Source of the DNA: Chlorocebus sabaeus
Taxonomy: Eukaryota; Chordata; Mammalia; Primates; Cercopithecidae
Direction: 5' to 3'
Assembly: GCF_047675955.1 (NCBI RefSeq)
Contig: NC_132926.1
Coordinates: forward strand, 15,815,326 to 15,879,325
DNA: 64,000 nt
The notes beneath the pieces were generated by a model. That model had not been told where the DNA came from. It saw only the letters and a list, made by a program, of their open reading frames with translations, and ran no database searches. A program made the position numbers and the translations under genes. Shown here one piece after another: positions 25,850-39,189 of this stretch (within the stretch, counting starts at the first letter, position 1; every line of letters begins with the position of its first letter).

Positions 25850-26055
25850 ACTTCAGAACATTCACTCATAAAATTTCCGCCTTGAAAAGAATCTCAGGCC
25901 TCATCAATTCCAACCCCTCATTTTGCAACAAGGGAATGGCACCTCAGAGATATAAAATACCTACTGGCATAGAGACAGATCATGAAAGAACTGAAACAGG
26001 AAGCCAAATCTCCTGGGTACCAGCGCCAGTTATCATCTCTAATTTATAGTGCTTA
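25850..26055 (+). repeat. MIR-family SINE fragment
   Basis: "atctcaggcctcatcaattc" followed by "caacccctcattttgcaac", "aagggaatggcacctcagag" and "aggaagccaaatctcctggg" match the MIR/MIR3-type order (ATCTAGTCCAACCCCCTCATTTTACAG..., GAGGAAACTGAGGC..., TCCTGACTC). Ancient copy, edges approximate. Confidence 0.65.
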
Positions 26056-27119
26056 ACCGATCAAGTCTTTCAACATGTGACCCCTGAGCCAGGTCATCAT
26101 TTTACCCTCCAATTTAGAAATAGGAATCAGAAAATTAATGCCACATTATGCAGTGATGTCATCATTATTAGCACCATCCCAGCTGAGATCCTAGAGTTCA
26201 GTTTTTTCACAAGGCCCTATTGCTTTCATTTTTCAACCTGGCACCTTCTGTTGCCACTAAGTATTCACTTGGAGTTCTTTTAAAAGGAAAGTTTCACACA
26301 CTTCCTATGGCCTCTATGCTCTCATAGAAGGAGTGACATTTGAGAATTCTGACAGTAAGACATCTCTGACTTCAATCACAGAGTGCGAAAATGAATATTT
26401 TCCACATGCAACTTTGAAGGTTGGTGCTCTTTTAACATAGCCTTTCAGTTTTACTTGAGATTGACTGCAGGGGAATTGGATGGTAGTTCAAGCAGCACAA
26501 CAGAGGATGTTTGATAATCAGTGCCCAGTGTAAGAGGAAGGATGATGAGGCCTCTGTTGCGCCAAGGCAAGGCAAAGCCCATGGCTCAGGGAGAGATAAT
26601 TGATTCAAAGAAATTTAGTGCTTCCACAGAAGACTTCTATAGCAAATTGCGTGTGCACAAATTCTGCTCTCAAGCTGGTGTTGATGTTGCTTTCATACTT
26701 TTTTCACCCTAAATTCTTATTGAACAGGGCATTTTCTAAAGTATCGGTTTGTATCTGCTCATAGAATATGTGTCTATTTACATATGCAATCTAATATTCT
26801 ATATGGTTATATATTATATACAATATGTGCAGCTTAAGCAAAATGAGAGGATAGGAAATGGGAGAGACATTTTAAAAGAAGAAAATAAAGACATGGCCAA
26901 TGAATGCCTTTTTTCTTTTTGACTAATTTTGAAGGCTAAATCTTCTCTAGATGTATGCTCAGTAGTTTGCAATAAAATCTTCCTGATAGAAACTAGGATG
27001 GTTAGTACTGAAAGAATTCACCTTGATGTTAGATGACTTGCTTTTCGTTTGCTTATTTCTACATTTAGTATAAACCCACAACATACTATCGTTATTACAT
27101 TAAATAATTAGAAAACTTT
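26056..27119. other. Unique sequence, no gene
   Basis: ORFs at 26077-26283 and 26521-26712 show no domain. Nothing else recognised. Confidence 0.55.
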
Positions 27120-27585
27120 TAAGCCTACCCCGTATTTTCTATTCCTGATGCTCTTCATTGACTTCTGCAGACCTGGGCCCCATTTGCCATTAATTCATTT
27201 TGGCCTGAAGATTTTATTTTAACAATTCTTGTGGTGCAGCTTTCTTGAGACAAATTCTCCCATCTTTTGTCTGTTGGAAATATTTTATTCCAGCTTCATT
27301 TCTGAAGGATAATTTTGCGAACTGGGGATTCTAAATGGACAATTTCCCCCTCCCCATTCAGCTTTTTAATGATATTGATTCACTGTCTTCATTGTTTCTG
27401 ATAAGAAGGTAGGCATCCTGTGTCACTTTTCCAAGTGTTCTCCCTGATGAAACGCATCACCCACCCCACCTCCGCTTTATAGATACTTCTTTGGAAATTA
27501 CTTCTTTATCTTCAGCTTTTAGCCATTTGACAATGACATGTCTGGGTGGACTCATCCAGCTTGGGGATTCTCTGAATGTTGATGC

Positions 27586-27989
27586 TGATGTAGTTTAGAT
27601 ACCCCTCCAAATCTCATGTTGAGATGTAATGTCCAGTGTTGGAAGTGAGACCTAGTGGGAGGTGTTCAGATTGTGGGGGAAGATTTCTCATAAACAGTTT
27701 AGTGCAATCTGTGTGGTGCTATGGTGAGTTCTCATGAGATCTGTTTGGTCAGCAGTATGTGACACCCCCACCCGACCTCCACTCCTGTCTTCACCCCATG
27801 TGATGCACCTGCTCCCCCATTGCCTTCCACCATGACTGTAAGGTTCCTGAGGCCCTCACCACAAGCCAAGCAGATGCCAGTGTCATGCTTGTACAGTCTG
27901 CAGAACCATGAGCTGATTAAACCTCTTTTCTTTATAAATTACCCAGTCTCATATATTCCTTTATAGCAATACAAGAATGGCCTAACACA
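27586..27989 (+). mobile_element. MST-type solo LTR (ERVL-MaLR)
   Basis: It begins "tgatgtagtttagatacccc", continues "gtgggaggtgttcagattgt" and "atggtgagttctcatgagat", then "ccaccatgactgtaaggttc", and ends "attacccagtctcatatatt" with "gaatggcctaacaca". About 400 bp, typical of MSTA/MSTB LTRs. Inserted into the L1M fragment. Confidence 0.9.
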
Positions 27990-28115
27990 AATGGCTTTCA
28001 TGAATCTTGGAAAATGTTCTCCCATAATTTCCTTAAATATTTCTTATATGCCACTGTCTGTCTTTACTTCTAAGATTCCAATTACATGCATATTAGACTA
28101 TTGATATTTTTCCCA

Positions 28116-28505
28116 TGTGTCTAAGCTGAATTATGTTCAACAAAAATTTATATGTTGAACTCCTAACTTCCAGTACCTTCTGAGGTGACTGTATTTTGAG
28201 ATGGTGTCTTTAAAGAGGTAATTAAGTTAAAATTAGGTCATTGGGAAGGGCCCTTATGTAATATGATTGGTGTTCTTATAAGAAGAGGAAATTTGGATGT
28301 AGACATGTATAGGAGGAAGACCATGTGAAGACACAGAGAGAAGACAGCCATCTACAAGCCAAGGAGAGAGACCTCAAAGTCAGCCAAACCTACCAACACC
28401 TTGTTCTCAGGCTTCTAGTTTCCAGAATTGCAATAAATTAATTTCTGATTTTCAAATCACCACATCTAGGGTACTTTGTTACAGTAGACCTAGCAAACTA
28501 ATACA
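28116..28505 (+). mobile_element. MLT1-type solo LTR (ERVL-MaLR)
   Basis: "tttatatgttgaactcctaa" and "cttccagtacc" near the start, "ttcttataagaagaggaaat", "tgaagacacagagagaagac" and "agccatctacaagccaagga", ending "gtactttgttacagtagacc" and "actaataca". Second LTR inserted in the same L1M fragment. Confidence 0.9.
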
Positions 28506-29716
28506 GTATTTATATGTGCTTTCAGTTTGGAAGTTTACATTAATCTGCCTACTAGTTCACCAAATCTGTTTTTATTCTCAGTCCAGTCTGCTGTGTATGT
28601 CTATTAAAAATTTTTCATTTTCCATATTTCATTTCACATTTCTAGCATTTTCATTTTATTCTTTAATACAGTTTTGGTCTCTCTGCTGAAATTTCCATTT
28701 GCTAGTACACATTGTTCATCTTTTCCACTAAATCCTTTAACATATTTATCATCATGAGATACTTCCATATATTTATCATAGGTACTGTAAAATTGTTGTG
28801 TGATAAGCCCAATATCTGGGCCACTTCTGGGTCTGCTTCTATTGATGGTTTCCTCTTTTGACCATCAGTCCACATTTTTCTTGTTTCTTCACTTGCCTCA
28901 TAATTTTTGGTTTATATGCTATGTGCTGTCTCTCTCTGCATATATATATATGCAGTAGAGATTGAAGTAAAGCTTCATTAATATTTACTCTCAGAAAATG
29001 GCATGTATCCTCTGTCAGGTCATAGTGTTGGGGGTGCTGAATCAATCTAAATTTTAATGGAACTGGGTGTAGGCTTTGTTGCAGCTTTAAATACATTTCA
29101 GCCCACTATTAGTTTGAAATGTTTTAGGGCTCACTGGAAAGTTAATGCCCTTTTCTTCTAGGCCCACACTCAGCATTCTGTGCCTGGAAAGACTACTGTT
29201 TACCCTGGTTCTTGCTGCCAACCTTTGGAAGACCTTGGGATTACCCTTGATGAAGACCCAGAGTACCTCAGTGGGATATCTCTCAGTTCACTTGCCCATC
29301 CCCACTCTTTGGAAGTCACTGCCTCACATTCAGTGAGAACCTGGTGGTCTTAAGAGGCTTCCTCTTAGCTCTGATGCCTTGCCTGTGCTTTCATTAGTCA
29401 CTGTCTCACACTCCAAGAAGGCCAGTTCTCTTCATGGGGTATCTCTTTCAGTTGTGAGTCTTTGCCTTTTAAGAGTAGTTTGTTATTGTTTGCATTTTAG
29501 TTCATTTACACTTCTTTGTATTCTCTGCTCTGAGATGGGCTTCTAAAATGCTGTGACTTATTAGCGCATCTGGATAATTATCATTGTTAGTGCAATTTTG
29601 ATCATATCTTGAAACTTTCTACATTCTAACTAAAAGTGGCAGTCACTCCTTATTAATTGTTAGATAAGAAATTCAACCATGCTCGAGGGCAGAACTTAAC
29701 TATATTTGAAGGGTAA

Positions 29717-29825
29717 TAACACAAATAAAAGCTCACAGATGCTGAAACATGCAGTGTGTATGAAGAATGTCAGATAGTCTACTTAGGTTGAAGTATTTAA
29801 TATATGAAGATGAAATGGAAAATGA
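29717..29825 (+). repeat. Repeat segment related to 31203-31305
   Basis: About 105 bp aligns with the later segment: shared "tatg.agaatgtca", "ggttgaagtattt", "atatatgaag" and "aaaatgag". I estimate 75-80% identity by eye. It may be a local duplicate or a second copy of the same ancient interspersed repeat. Confidence 0.6.
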
Positions 29826-30581
29826 GTCAATGTTATAGATGTCTATTGGTTTTGACAGCACAGTTTTCCACCCTTCATTCTAGAATAGATCCTCTGCTTC
29901 TATTTGGAGAGCTGTTCCTCACCAATCCAATTATTTTATTTCGACAGAGGTGTTAGCACAGAGATAGGCATGGGAACTCAGCCTAGATCATCATAGTGCC
30001 CCATCTCTCAATTAAAGGTGCAATTGTGAGACCCATGCCAGTATTGTTAACGCTTTTCCCTGGAAATTACATAGCCTAAGGGAATAAACAGAAGAAAAGT
30101 TAAATCTCCCTATCTGTCCAGTAGAAACAGAGAAGAGGGGATAACCTGAATGCTGGCCCCACCCCACCTCTTGTTTTGAAAGACTTAAACTAGTTTGAGC
30201 TGGGTGCTGTCACCTGTAATCTCGAGATCTGACTATTCCTATACCTTCTTTCTTTATCAGCAATAAAATATTTAGATTGATGACTCCATTATACTATCAA
30301 GTTAGCTCATGACATACATTCCAGAGGCTTCTTCTCAACTTATTATTTCTAAAACCAATGTAAAAATTTCAAAAATAACATGTAAAGATTTTATTTAGAG
30401 ATTTCATAGTACTGTTACATGGACCACTTCATTTAGTCATACTTTTGAAAGACCACTGAACCATGTGATCACCTTCATCTACAAATGAGCAAATTATGAC
30501 ACAAACAATTTAAACAATATGAGCCAAGTTACATAAATGTTGCCAGAACTTTTTCAATATGCTGATTTGGCAATTTTGTTC

Positions 30582-30615
30582 TTTTATTCTATAAAATATT
30601 TTTTATAGAATAAAA
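30582..30615. other. Perfect 15-bp inverted repeat with 4-base loop
   Basis: Left arm TTTTATTCTATAAAA (30582-30596), loop TATT (30597-30600), right arm TTTTATAGAATAAAA (30601-30615). Fully complementary. A cruciform- or hairpin-capable AT palindrome. No flanking signal shows that it is a terminator or gene. Confidence 0.95.
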
Positions 30616-30930
30616 ATGACTCATAGGAGAACTGTCTACATTATTCTTTTATTGACTAGAGAATTCCAACTTGACTCCCTTTTGTACTTCTATTTACCGT
30701 CATTAAAATGCACCAAAATTAGCTTATCAATAACAGCAATTTAAATTCTGACAATCAAAATATTTTGGTAGGTAGAAAGGATCAAAAGATAGTTCTAATA
30801 TCCAGGTGTCATGTATAGAGAAATAAGATACATAAGGGAATTAATATAAAATTGGTACTTCATGGTAGATATCACAGATTAAAATTATATTCTCACTTCT
30901 AAATTAACTCATTTAATATATGTCTCTCTG

Positions 30931-31055
30931 ATCACAAGCTCCATGAAGACAAGAGCCATGTCCATTTTCTTTACTACTGTTTCCCAGTCCCTACTTCAGT
31001 GCTTGATATATAATTTGCATTGAGTAAGTATTTGGGAGGTGAATGTGTAAATGAG
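30931..31055 (+). repeat. L2 LINE 3' fragment
   Basis: "acaagctccatgaagacaag", "agccatgtccattttcttta", "cttcagtgcttgatatataa" and "ttgagtaagtatttggga" follow the sense L2 3' region (AAGCTCCATGAGGGCAGGG..., AGTGCCTGGCACATAGTAGG...). Ancient copy. Confidence 0.72.
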
Positions 31056-31069
31056 AGACACTACTCGGT

Positions 31070-32230
31070 TTTAAAATAGAGCAAGATTACTTCTAGCTGA
31101 GATGATTAAGGAAAGCTTTTTCTAGCAGACAGCATTTCAACTGGGCCGGCAAGGCTGGTTGGGATTGGAGCAAGACTGGGTTTGAGGCAGGGGAGCTACA
31201 TAAATAGGAGCACACAGGTGTCAAAATACGCAGCATGTATGGAGAATGTCAAACGGCTCCGTTTGGTTGAAGTATTTGATATATGAAGGGAGTGGTAGAA
31301 AATGAGGTTGGAAAGCAGGTTTGGGACCAGAGGGCCTTTTATTTCAATCTAAGAAGTTTTACTTTTATTTCGTAGACAATGGGGAGTCAGTGAAGGATTG
31401 TGCCCTGGAGAACGAACAGAGCCATGGTACAGGGTGATTAATCTGGAAGATGTCTGCAGACTGGATTAGAATGTGGAGAGATTGGAGGTAAGGAGACAAG
31501 TTAGCTATAAATTGCAGGTGAATAACAATGAAGTCTGAAAACAGAATAAAAGAAGTGGGAATAGAGATAAAGTGGCATATAGTACTTTTTCTTACTATTA
31601 ACAATTATTACAGCCGCAACAATCAATTATTTACTGTTGCAGCCACTTCTGTAGGGGCACTAATGTATTATTTTATTGTTTCCACAAAACAACCCTATTA
31701 AGTATATAATAATATCCCAATTTTGCACTTAAGAATCCCAAGGCACCAGGTCACACTTAGCAATTGTCTGAGCCAATATTTTAGCCCAGATAATGTTACT
31801 CCTGAACCCAAGCTCATAGCAACTCTTAGCTATACAGAAGTTAATTCTGAAGTCCTGAGTAACTCTCCAGATGTGGAGTGTAAAGGAAGAGGGTTTCTTC
31901 CTATTTTACCTATATGATTTCAAATTTATCATAGTAATAGAAGGAAAAGTTTGTGTTTGGACTGAGGATATATTGGGTTTGTGATTCCTGGGGTATCCAG
32001 GTGGAGAGTTCTAGCAAGCAACTTGAAATGTAAGACTGAAGCTCAAAAGACAGTCTGGAAGTAGAGAATTAGCAAGTGTTAGCACAGAGGAAATATTTGA
32101 AATCATGCTATTGTTGGGACAAAGAGTGTAGAAAATCAGCACAGAGGGCCAAGGACCCACCCTTTGAGAATGCCTACGTGGATTAAAAGGAGAAAAAGGG
32201 AACAGAACAAAGGAGTAGCAAAAAGACGGA
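31070..32230 (+). repeat. Ancient mammalian interspersed repeat, interrupted
   Basis: "gaaaatgaggttggaaagca", "accagagggccttttatttc", "caatggggagtcagtgaagg" and, beyond an interruption, "tatccaggtggagagttcta" and "gggccaaggacccaccctt" are phrases of a widespread old mammalian repeat whose name I cannot give with confidence. A MIR copy interrupts it at about 31640-31820. Edges approximate. Confidence 0.55.
31640..31820 (+). repeat. MIR SINE fragment
   Basis: "ttgtttccacaaaacaaccc", "tattaagtatataataatat" then "cccaattttgcacttaag" and "caccaggtcacacttagc" match the sense MIR core in order. The 64-residue plus ORF across it is not a gene. Confidence 0.75.
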
Positions 32231-32680
32231 TGATATTATGGATTGAATTGTGTTCCATAAAAAGATAGGTTAAAGTCCTAACCCCCAGTACCTTAAGAGT
32301 GTGACCTTTATTGGAAATACGGTTTTTACGGATCAAACTAGGTTTAGATGAGGTTATTAGGGTAGGTTTTGATCCAGTATGACTGAGGTCCTCATCAAAG
32401 GGGAAATTAAACACAGACACAGACAGGGAGACAATTTAAAGATGACCATTTGACTGGACATGAGACATCTACAAACTAAAGAATTCTAAGGCTTGCCAGC
32501 AAATACCAGAAGCTACAAGGGTCAAGGAAGAATTCATCCCTGGAGCCATCAGAGAGAGCATGGCTCTGCTAACACCTTGCCTTTGTACCTCTAGCCTTCA
32601 GAACTGTAGACAAATTTCTATTGTTTCAAGCCACCCAGTGTTTGTACTTTGCTACAGCATCCCTAGAAAACTAATACAAA
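32231..32680 (+). mobile_element. MLT1-type solo LTR (ERVL-MaLR)
   Basis: It begins "tgatattatggattgaattg", continues "cctaacccccagtacctta", "aactaggtttagatgaggtt", "gagccatcagagagagcatg", and ends "tgtttcaagccacccagtgt" and "ctaatacaa". About 450 bp. Its 3' end was later the target of the Alu at 32683. Confidence 0.9.
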
Positions 32681-32682
32681 AG

Positions 32683-32990
32683 GCTGGCTGGGCATGGTGG
32701 TTCATGCCCGTAATCCCAGCATTTTGGGAGGCCTAGGCGGCTAGACCACTTGAGGCCAGGAGTTCAAGACCATCCTGGCTAACGTGGTGAAACGCCACCT
32801 CTACTAAAAACACAAAAATTAGTTTATCACGGTGGTGTGTGCCTGTAGTACCACCTACTTGGGAGGCTGAGAAATGAAAGATCACTTGAACCCAGGAGGT
32901 GGAGGTTGCAGTGAGCCAAGATCGCGCCACTGCACTCCAGCCTGGGCAACAGAGTGAGAGTGTCTCAAAATAACAAATAAAAATAAAATG
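32683..32990 (+). mobile_element. Alu SINE, full dimer
   Basis: Starts "ggctggctgggcatggtgg", right arm ends "gcactccagcctgggcaaca", A-rich tail with "aataacaaataaaaataaa". Exact 10-bp target-site duplication AATACAAAAG at 32673-32682 and 32991-33000, inside the 3' end of the MLT1 LTR. The 114-residue minus ORF at 32733-33077 is an antisense-Alu frame. Confidence 0.97.
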
Positions 32991-33033
32991 AATACAAAAG
33001 GCAAACCAAGAGATTTTTATTGGGTAACGCACA

Positions 33034-33077
33034 TGTATACACACACACGTGCGTACACACACACACACCCCCCCCAA
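33034..33077. repeat. CA-rich microsatellite ending in a C run
   Basis: "atacacacacacgtgcgtac", then (CA)n, then nine or so C. An interrupted dinucleotide tract likely to be less variable than the pure one at 4431. Confidence 0.9.
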
Positions 33078-33949
33078 ACTATTTCAAAAGGATGGGAATG
33101 GTCAAAGAGTGCTAAATGTTGCAGAGTTATGCTTCAGTATACAGACTAGGCAAATTCTATTTTATTTGATAGGTGCTAATTAGTGATACTTGAGTGATCA
33201 GTTTCAGTGCAGTGGTATGGAAAGAAACTTATTTCAAACTCAAATACCTACACATATGAGGCAGTTAACTAAAGGGTGTGGAATACCGGATTGTATTTAC
33301 CATTGACAAATGATAAAAACTGTGACAAGCTGAAGACTGCATACCCATAAGTGCATTCTATGTGTTTAAATTACTGGGATGGCAAAGAAAAACACATCTG
33401 CCGTCCATGAATGTGCATCTTTTGTATCAGTGAATTAGTATGTTATCACTAATTCCCCAAGCCTGATGATACAAGGGAAGAGCAGAAGATAAGGAGGTTT
33501 CAGGACAAAAGGAAATAATTTATTTTAAGAATTATGCAGAGAATGTTTGTACATTAAAGCTGAACTTTCAGTGCAAAAATAGAAATAAATGGTACGTGTT
33601 TCATGACTACAAAATTATAATTATGATTAAAACATAACAGACTAAAAAAGTCATGGTCCTTAAACTAATCACATTGAAATGCTGTGTTTTTTTCATTGAT
33701 AATACTATTGTTTAAATATTACCAAAACAATTTGTTTCAATTAGAAATCACATAATGAGTTTCATAAGAAATTCAGTATTTTTATTTAATAAACATCATA
33801 CTATTTTGAGATAATATATTACTATCAATAATAATTATCCTGATTCCTCTGATGTGCTTTGGGTAACAATCAAATCTTAACATTAAAGATGAATATTATT
33901 CTAAGGTAATATTGAGGGAAATCTTGAATGTTTTGGTAAACTATGTTTT
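33078..33949. other. Unique AT-rich sequence, no feature
   Basis: Nothing supportable seen. Confidence 0.55.
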
Positions 33950-35150
33950 TCAAGAAATGTATTTATTTCATCTGCTTTGTTGCACTTACTGGCATAGAGT
34001 TGTTTATAAAACTCCCTTATTAACCTTTAATGTCTGTAGTGAGGTCCTTCCTTTCATGCCTGACATTGGTTATTCATGATTTTTGTAAAATAACTTTTCT
34101 AGGGGCTTACCTATATTATAAATATTTTCCAAGAGTCAACATTTAGCTTTGTTAATTTTATCTACTTTTTGTTTTTTATTTCATTGATGTATGCTCTTAT
34201 CTTTTATTATTTCCTGAATTCTACTTATTTTAGATGCAGTTTGTTCTTTTTCTAACTTCATATGATGAAAACTTAGATCACTGATTTTATACCTTTCTTT
34301 TCTTTTAATACAGACCTTTCGAGTTATGTATTTTCCTCTAAGTATTGCTTTAGCTTTACCCACCATATTTGGATTTGTTGGGTTTTCGTTGTCATTCAGT
34401 TAACATGTTTTCTAAATTGATTTTTTTTCTAGATCCACAGGTTATTTTAAAATAAATGAATTAATTTTTAAATATTTGGGGATTTTTTGGTTAGTATCTT
34501 ATTGGCATTATTTGACTTAATTGTGTTTTGGTCAGAAAATGTACTTGGTAAAATGTTATTTTTGAAATTTATTGAGGCTTTTTTATGACCTGGCATGTGG
34601 TCAATCTTGGTAAAGTAGCTATATGAAGTCTTTCTTTTGAAAATCAAGTGTGTTCAGTAGTTGAGGGTTTAATGCTCTATAAATGACAATTAGGTCCAGT
34701 TGATTGATAGTGTTCTTACATCTGCAACATCCTCACCACTTTTGCGTCTGCTTGTTTTGTCAAGAAATGGATGAGAAATGGATGTTTAATCCCTGATTCT
34801 GCAAATGTGTCTCTTTTCCCTGTTGGCTATATCAGTTTTTGCTTCTTAAGCTTTAACACCTATTTATTAGGTGCTTATATATTAAGAATTGCTGTGTCTT
34901 TCTCGTGAAATTTTATCATTAAGTAAAGTTCCCACTTATCTTTTATAATACTCTTTGTATGGAAATTTATTTTGCCGTGTATTAATTTAACTGTATCAGC
35001 TTTGTTATGCTTATGGCTGCATAGTAGAAGTTTTCCATCATTTTACTTTCACTCAATGTCTTTATTGTTATATTGTGTTATAGGTAGTATATATTTGACT
35101 TCTGCCTTTTGACTATTCTGATCATCCTTCCCTTTGAATGAGATATTTAG
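33950..35150 (-). mobile_element. Old L1 ORF2-region fragment, antisense
   Basis: The plus strand follows the antisense of the L1 ORF2 region in order: "ttcattgatgtatgctctta", "ttttcctctaagtattgctt" and "tagctttacccaccatattt", "tggtcagaaaatgtacttgg", "aatttattgaggctttttta" and "tgacctggcatgtggtcaat", then "taggtccagttgattgatag". Many stops and indels, no intact reverse transcriptase frame. Confidence 0.85.
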
Positions 35151-36760
<1,610 letters not shown>

Positions 36761-36775
36761 GGAATGATTTTTCTT

Positions 36776-37784
36776 AAATCAAATCTGGATTATGTTGGTA
36801 ATTCTCCACTGCTCCATTAGTCTAGAATGCTTTAAATGGTTTTATTAATAGCATGTCCACATTCAAAACTGTCAGCATCTAAATTCATAACAAGTTCAGC
36901 ATCAGAATCCCGGCTTAGAATGCTTCCAGGTATGTCTTCTTTTGGTTCATTCTCAATTGTGTCCTTTGCTCATGTAGCAATAAATACAAGCATTAGTTTT
37001 GCTAAGCCTCACCTTTATTTAGTTATTTGTCTTGGATCAGTTTTCCCCATTTGAGTCTGAAAATTCAACTCCTGTTTCTAAACTTGTGGTAAATTTTCCC
37101 TTTTGCCCACCCCCACAAAAAAACATACAAAAATAGTACAGAGGCCTTATTTCTATTTTAGTTCTAGAAAATTATGACAAGGCTCTCAATATTAGAGCAA
37201 AAACTCGAACTTTGCCATAATACAATTCACATTAAGCCTGGTTCTAAAGTCAAGGTACTGGGACCCATTCTAAAGGGCAATATAATTTGTTTTTAAATCT
37301 TGTGTCCATTAGAAATAATTGGGTAGGGGTGGGTTACAATTGGCAGAAATCTGATTCAAACAGAGTCCAATAAAAAAATATTATTTGTTGTTTAACTTAT
37401 GTGGAAATCTAGATTTAAAGCTAACTTTTGACCTGGTTGCATTCAGAACTCAAATGGTATCAACATGACTCTCCTCTTTCTCTTGTCTCTTTGCATTTTC
37501 TGTTTTGCTTAATTCATAATGAGGTTAGGCAAAGAACTTCTATAACCCAATATTTCCCTCTAAAAAAATAAAAAACCTAAGATTGCCTCTCAAATGGAAT
37601 GGAATAACATTCACAGATTAATTTTTCTTGTCTTATTTGTAGAACATTATTTGTTATCTACCCAAAATTTACTCTCTTCCTCTGCCCAACTCTAGGTTAA
37701 CCCTGAATTTCTTAAAATATTCATCCTCTCTCTATGTGATTCAGGAGACATTGATCTTATTATTGATCCTGACTAATAATAAAT
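36776..37784. other. Unique sequence, no gene
   Basis: A 72-residue Ser-rich plus ORF at 36836-37054 has no recognisable domain. Nothing else. Confidence 0.5.
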
Positions 37785-38202
37785 CCTGACATGTTAGGCC
37801 AAATATTATAATTCCATCCCTTCTGGTATTGAAGGTATTGGGAATGGGCATGTGAAGTATCTCTCGACAATGAGACATGAAGCTTAATCAAGTCCATGTG
37901 AAAATAGGCTTAGTGCTACTAAGAAAGGAAACAATAAGAAATGCTCACTTCCTCCCCCCTCTGGACATTGTCATATCTGAATATGATAATAGTACTGAGG
38001 CAGTCATCTAACTGATGACTTCAGCATGATGTCATTACCAGGAGGGGAACCAACTCAAGAAAGTCACAGTGAAATAGAGATTAAAGCCTGAGGAATTATG
38101 CCTAGAGTCAGCACTTCCTCACTCCTTCCATATATTCATGCTATAAACACCTCTATTGTTTAACTCAGTTTGAGTTGGGATTTTCGTTCACAGGCAAAAG
38201 CA
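37785..38202 (+). repeat. Old LTR-like interspersed repeat, left part
   Basis: "gggaatgggcatgtgaagta", "cacttcctcccccctctgga" and "agtttgagttgggattttcg" resemble a medium-reiterated repeat that ends "...AAAAGCATCCTAACTGATA". The repeat is broken at AGGCAAAAGCA by an L1 and its last bases ("tcttaactgatatg") reappear at 39176, which supports the reading. Family name not certain. Confidence 0.5.
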
Positions 38203-39164
38203 GCTTTTTTTAAACAAAAACAAAACATTATGTTAAAATTGTTGTGGGTACATAGTAGGGGTATGTATTTATGGGATATATGGAATCTTTTGATACAGGC
38301 ATATAATATGTAATAATTTCACTAGGGTAAATAAGGTATCCATCACCTTAAGCATTTTTCCTTTATGCTACAAACAATCCAAGTATTTGGATTGTTAAAA
38401 GTTAAAATAACTTTTAGTTATTTTAAAATGTACAATTAAATTATGATTGACTATAGTCATCTTTTGTACTACCAAATACTAGATCTTATTCATTTTTTCT
38501 GACTATTTTTGTACTCATTAACTATTTCCCCTCCCCCTCTCCCCCTACCCCATTATCCTTCCCAGCCTCTGGTAACCATAATTCTACTCTCTATCTCCAT
38601 GAGTTCAATTATTTTAATTTTTGGTTCCCATAAATGAGAACATGTGAAATCTGTCTTTCCGTGCCTGGCTTATCTAGTTTAACATAACTCCAGATCCATC
38701 CATGTTGTTGCCAATGACAAGATCTCACACTTTTTATGGCTGAATAGTACTCCATTGTGTATATGTAGCAAGTTTTCTTTATCCATTTGTTTGTTGATGG
38801 ACACTGGGTTGCTTCCAAGCCTTGGCTATTGTGAACAGTGAGTCCTGCAGTAAACATGGAAATGAAGATATCTCTTTGATATATTCATTTATTTTCTTTT
38901 GGGTATATGCCTAGCAGTGGGATTGCTGAATCACATGGTCATTCTATTTTTATTTTTGAGATACCTCGATAGTAGTTGAACTAATTTACATTCCTGACAA
39001 CAGTGTACGAGGGTCCCCTTTACTCCACATCCTTACTAGCATTTGTGATTGCCTGTCTTTTGGATAAAAGCCATCTTAACTGGAGTGAGATGATATCTCA
39101 TTGTAGTTTCGGTTTGCATTTCTCTAATGATCAGTGATGTTGAGCACCTTTTCATATGCTTGTT
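38203..39164 (-). mobile_element. 5'-truncated L1 (L1MA/MB-type 3' end), antisense
   Basis: The plus strand begins with an A/T-rich tail region, then "ctgactatttttgtactcat", "cctctggtaaccataattct", "ctgaatagtactccattgtg" and "tatatg", "gggtatatgcctagcagtgg", and "ctctaatgatcagtgatgtt": the antisense of an L1 3' UTR and ORF2 tail. An exact 11-bp target-site duplication, AGGCAAAAGCA, lies at 38192-38202 and 39165-39175, so the element is a single 5'-truncated insertion of about 960 bp. The minus ORF at 38609-38857 is a relic of its coding strand. Confidence 0.95.
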
Positions 39165-39189
39165 AGGCAAAAGCATCTTAACTGATATG

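Larger units (their letters stand above)
27120..29640 (-). mobile_element. Ancient L1 (L1M-type) fragment, interrupted
   Basis: The plus strand reads as antisense of old L1M 5'-region sequence: "cattgtttctgataagaag", "tagccatttgacaatgacat" and "gtctgggtgga", then after interruptions "ccatatttcatttcacattt", "cccaatatctgggccactt" and "ctgggtctgcttctattgat". It is split by an MST-type LTR (27586-27989) and an MLT1 LTR (28116-28505), which are younger. The right part beyond about 29000 is increasingly uncertain. No intact ORF1 or ORF2. Confidence 0.7.
29641..30930. other. Unique AT-rich sequence with a strong hairpin
   Basis: No gene. Contains one segment (29717-29825) related to 31203-31305, and a perfect inverted repeat at 30582-30615 (15-bp arms, 4-base loop). 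A stub at about 30196-30225 vaguely resembles the Alu 5' end but is too short to call. Confidence 0.5.

Noticed and set aside
30196..30225. Possible Alu 5' stub ("gagctgggtgctgtcacctg")
   Set aside because: Only about 30 bases with a gap against Alu, no A tail and no target-site duplication. Chance similarity cannot be excluded.
38609..38857. 82-residue ORF containing YTMEYYSAIK
   Set aside because: This is the tail of L1 ORF2-related sequence in a truncated, inactive L1 and not a separate gene.
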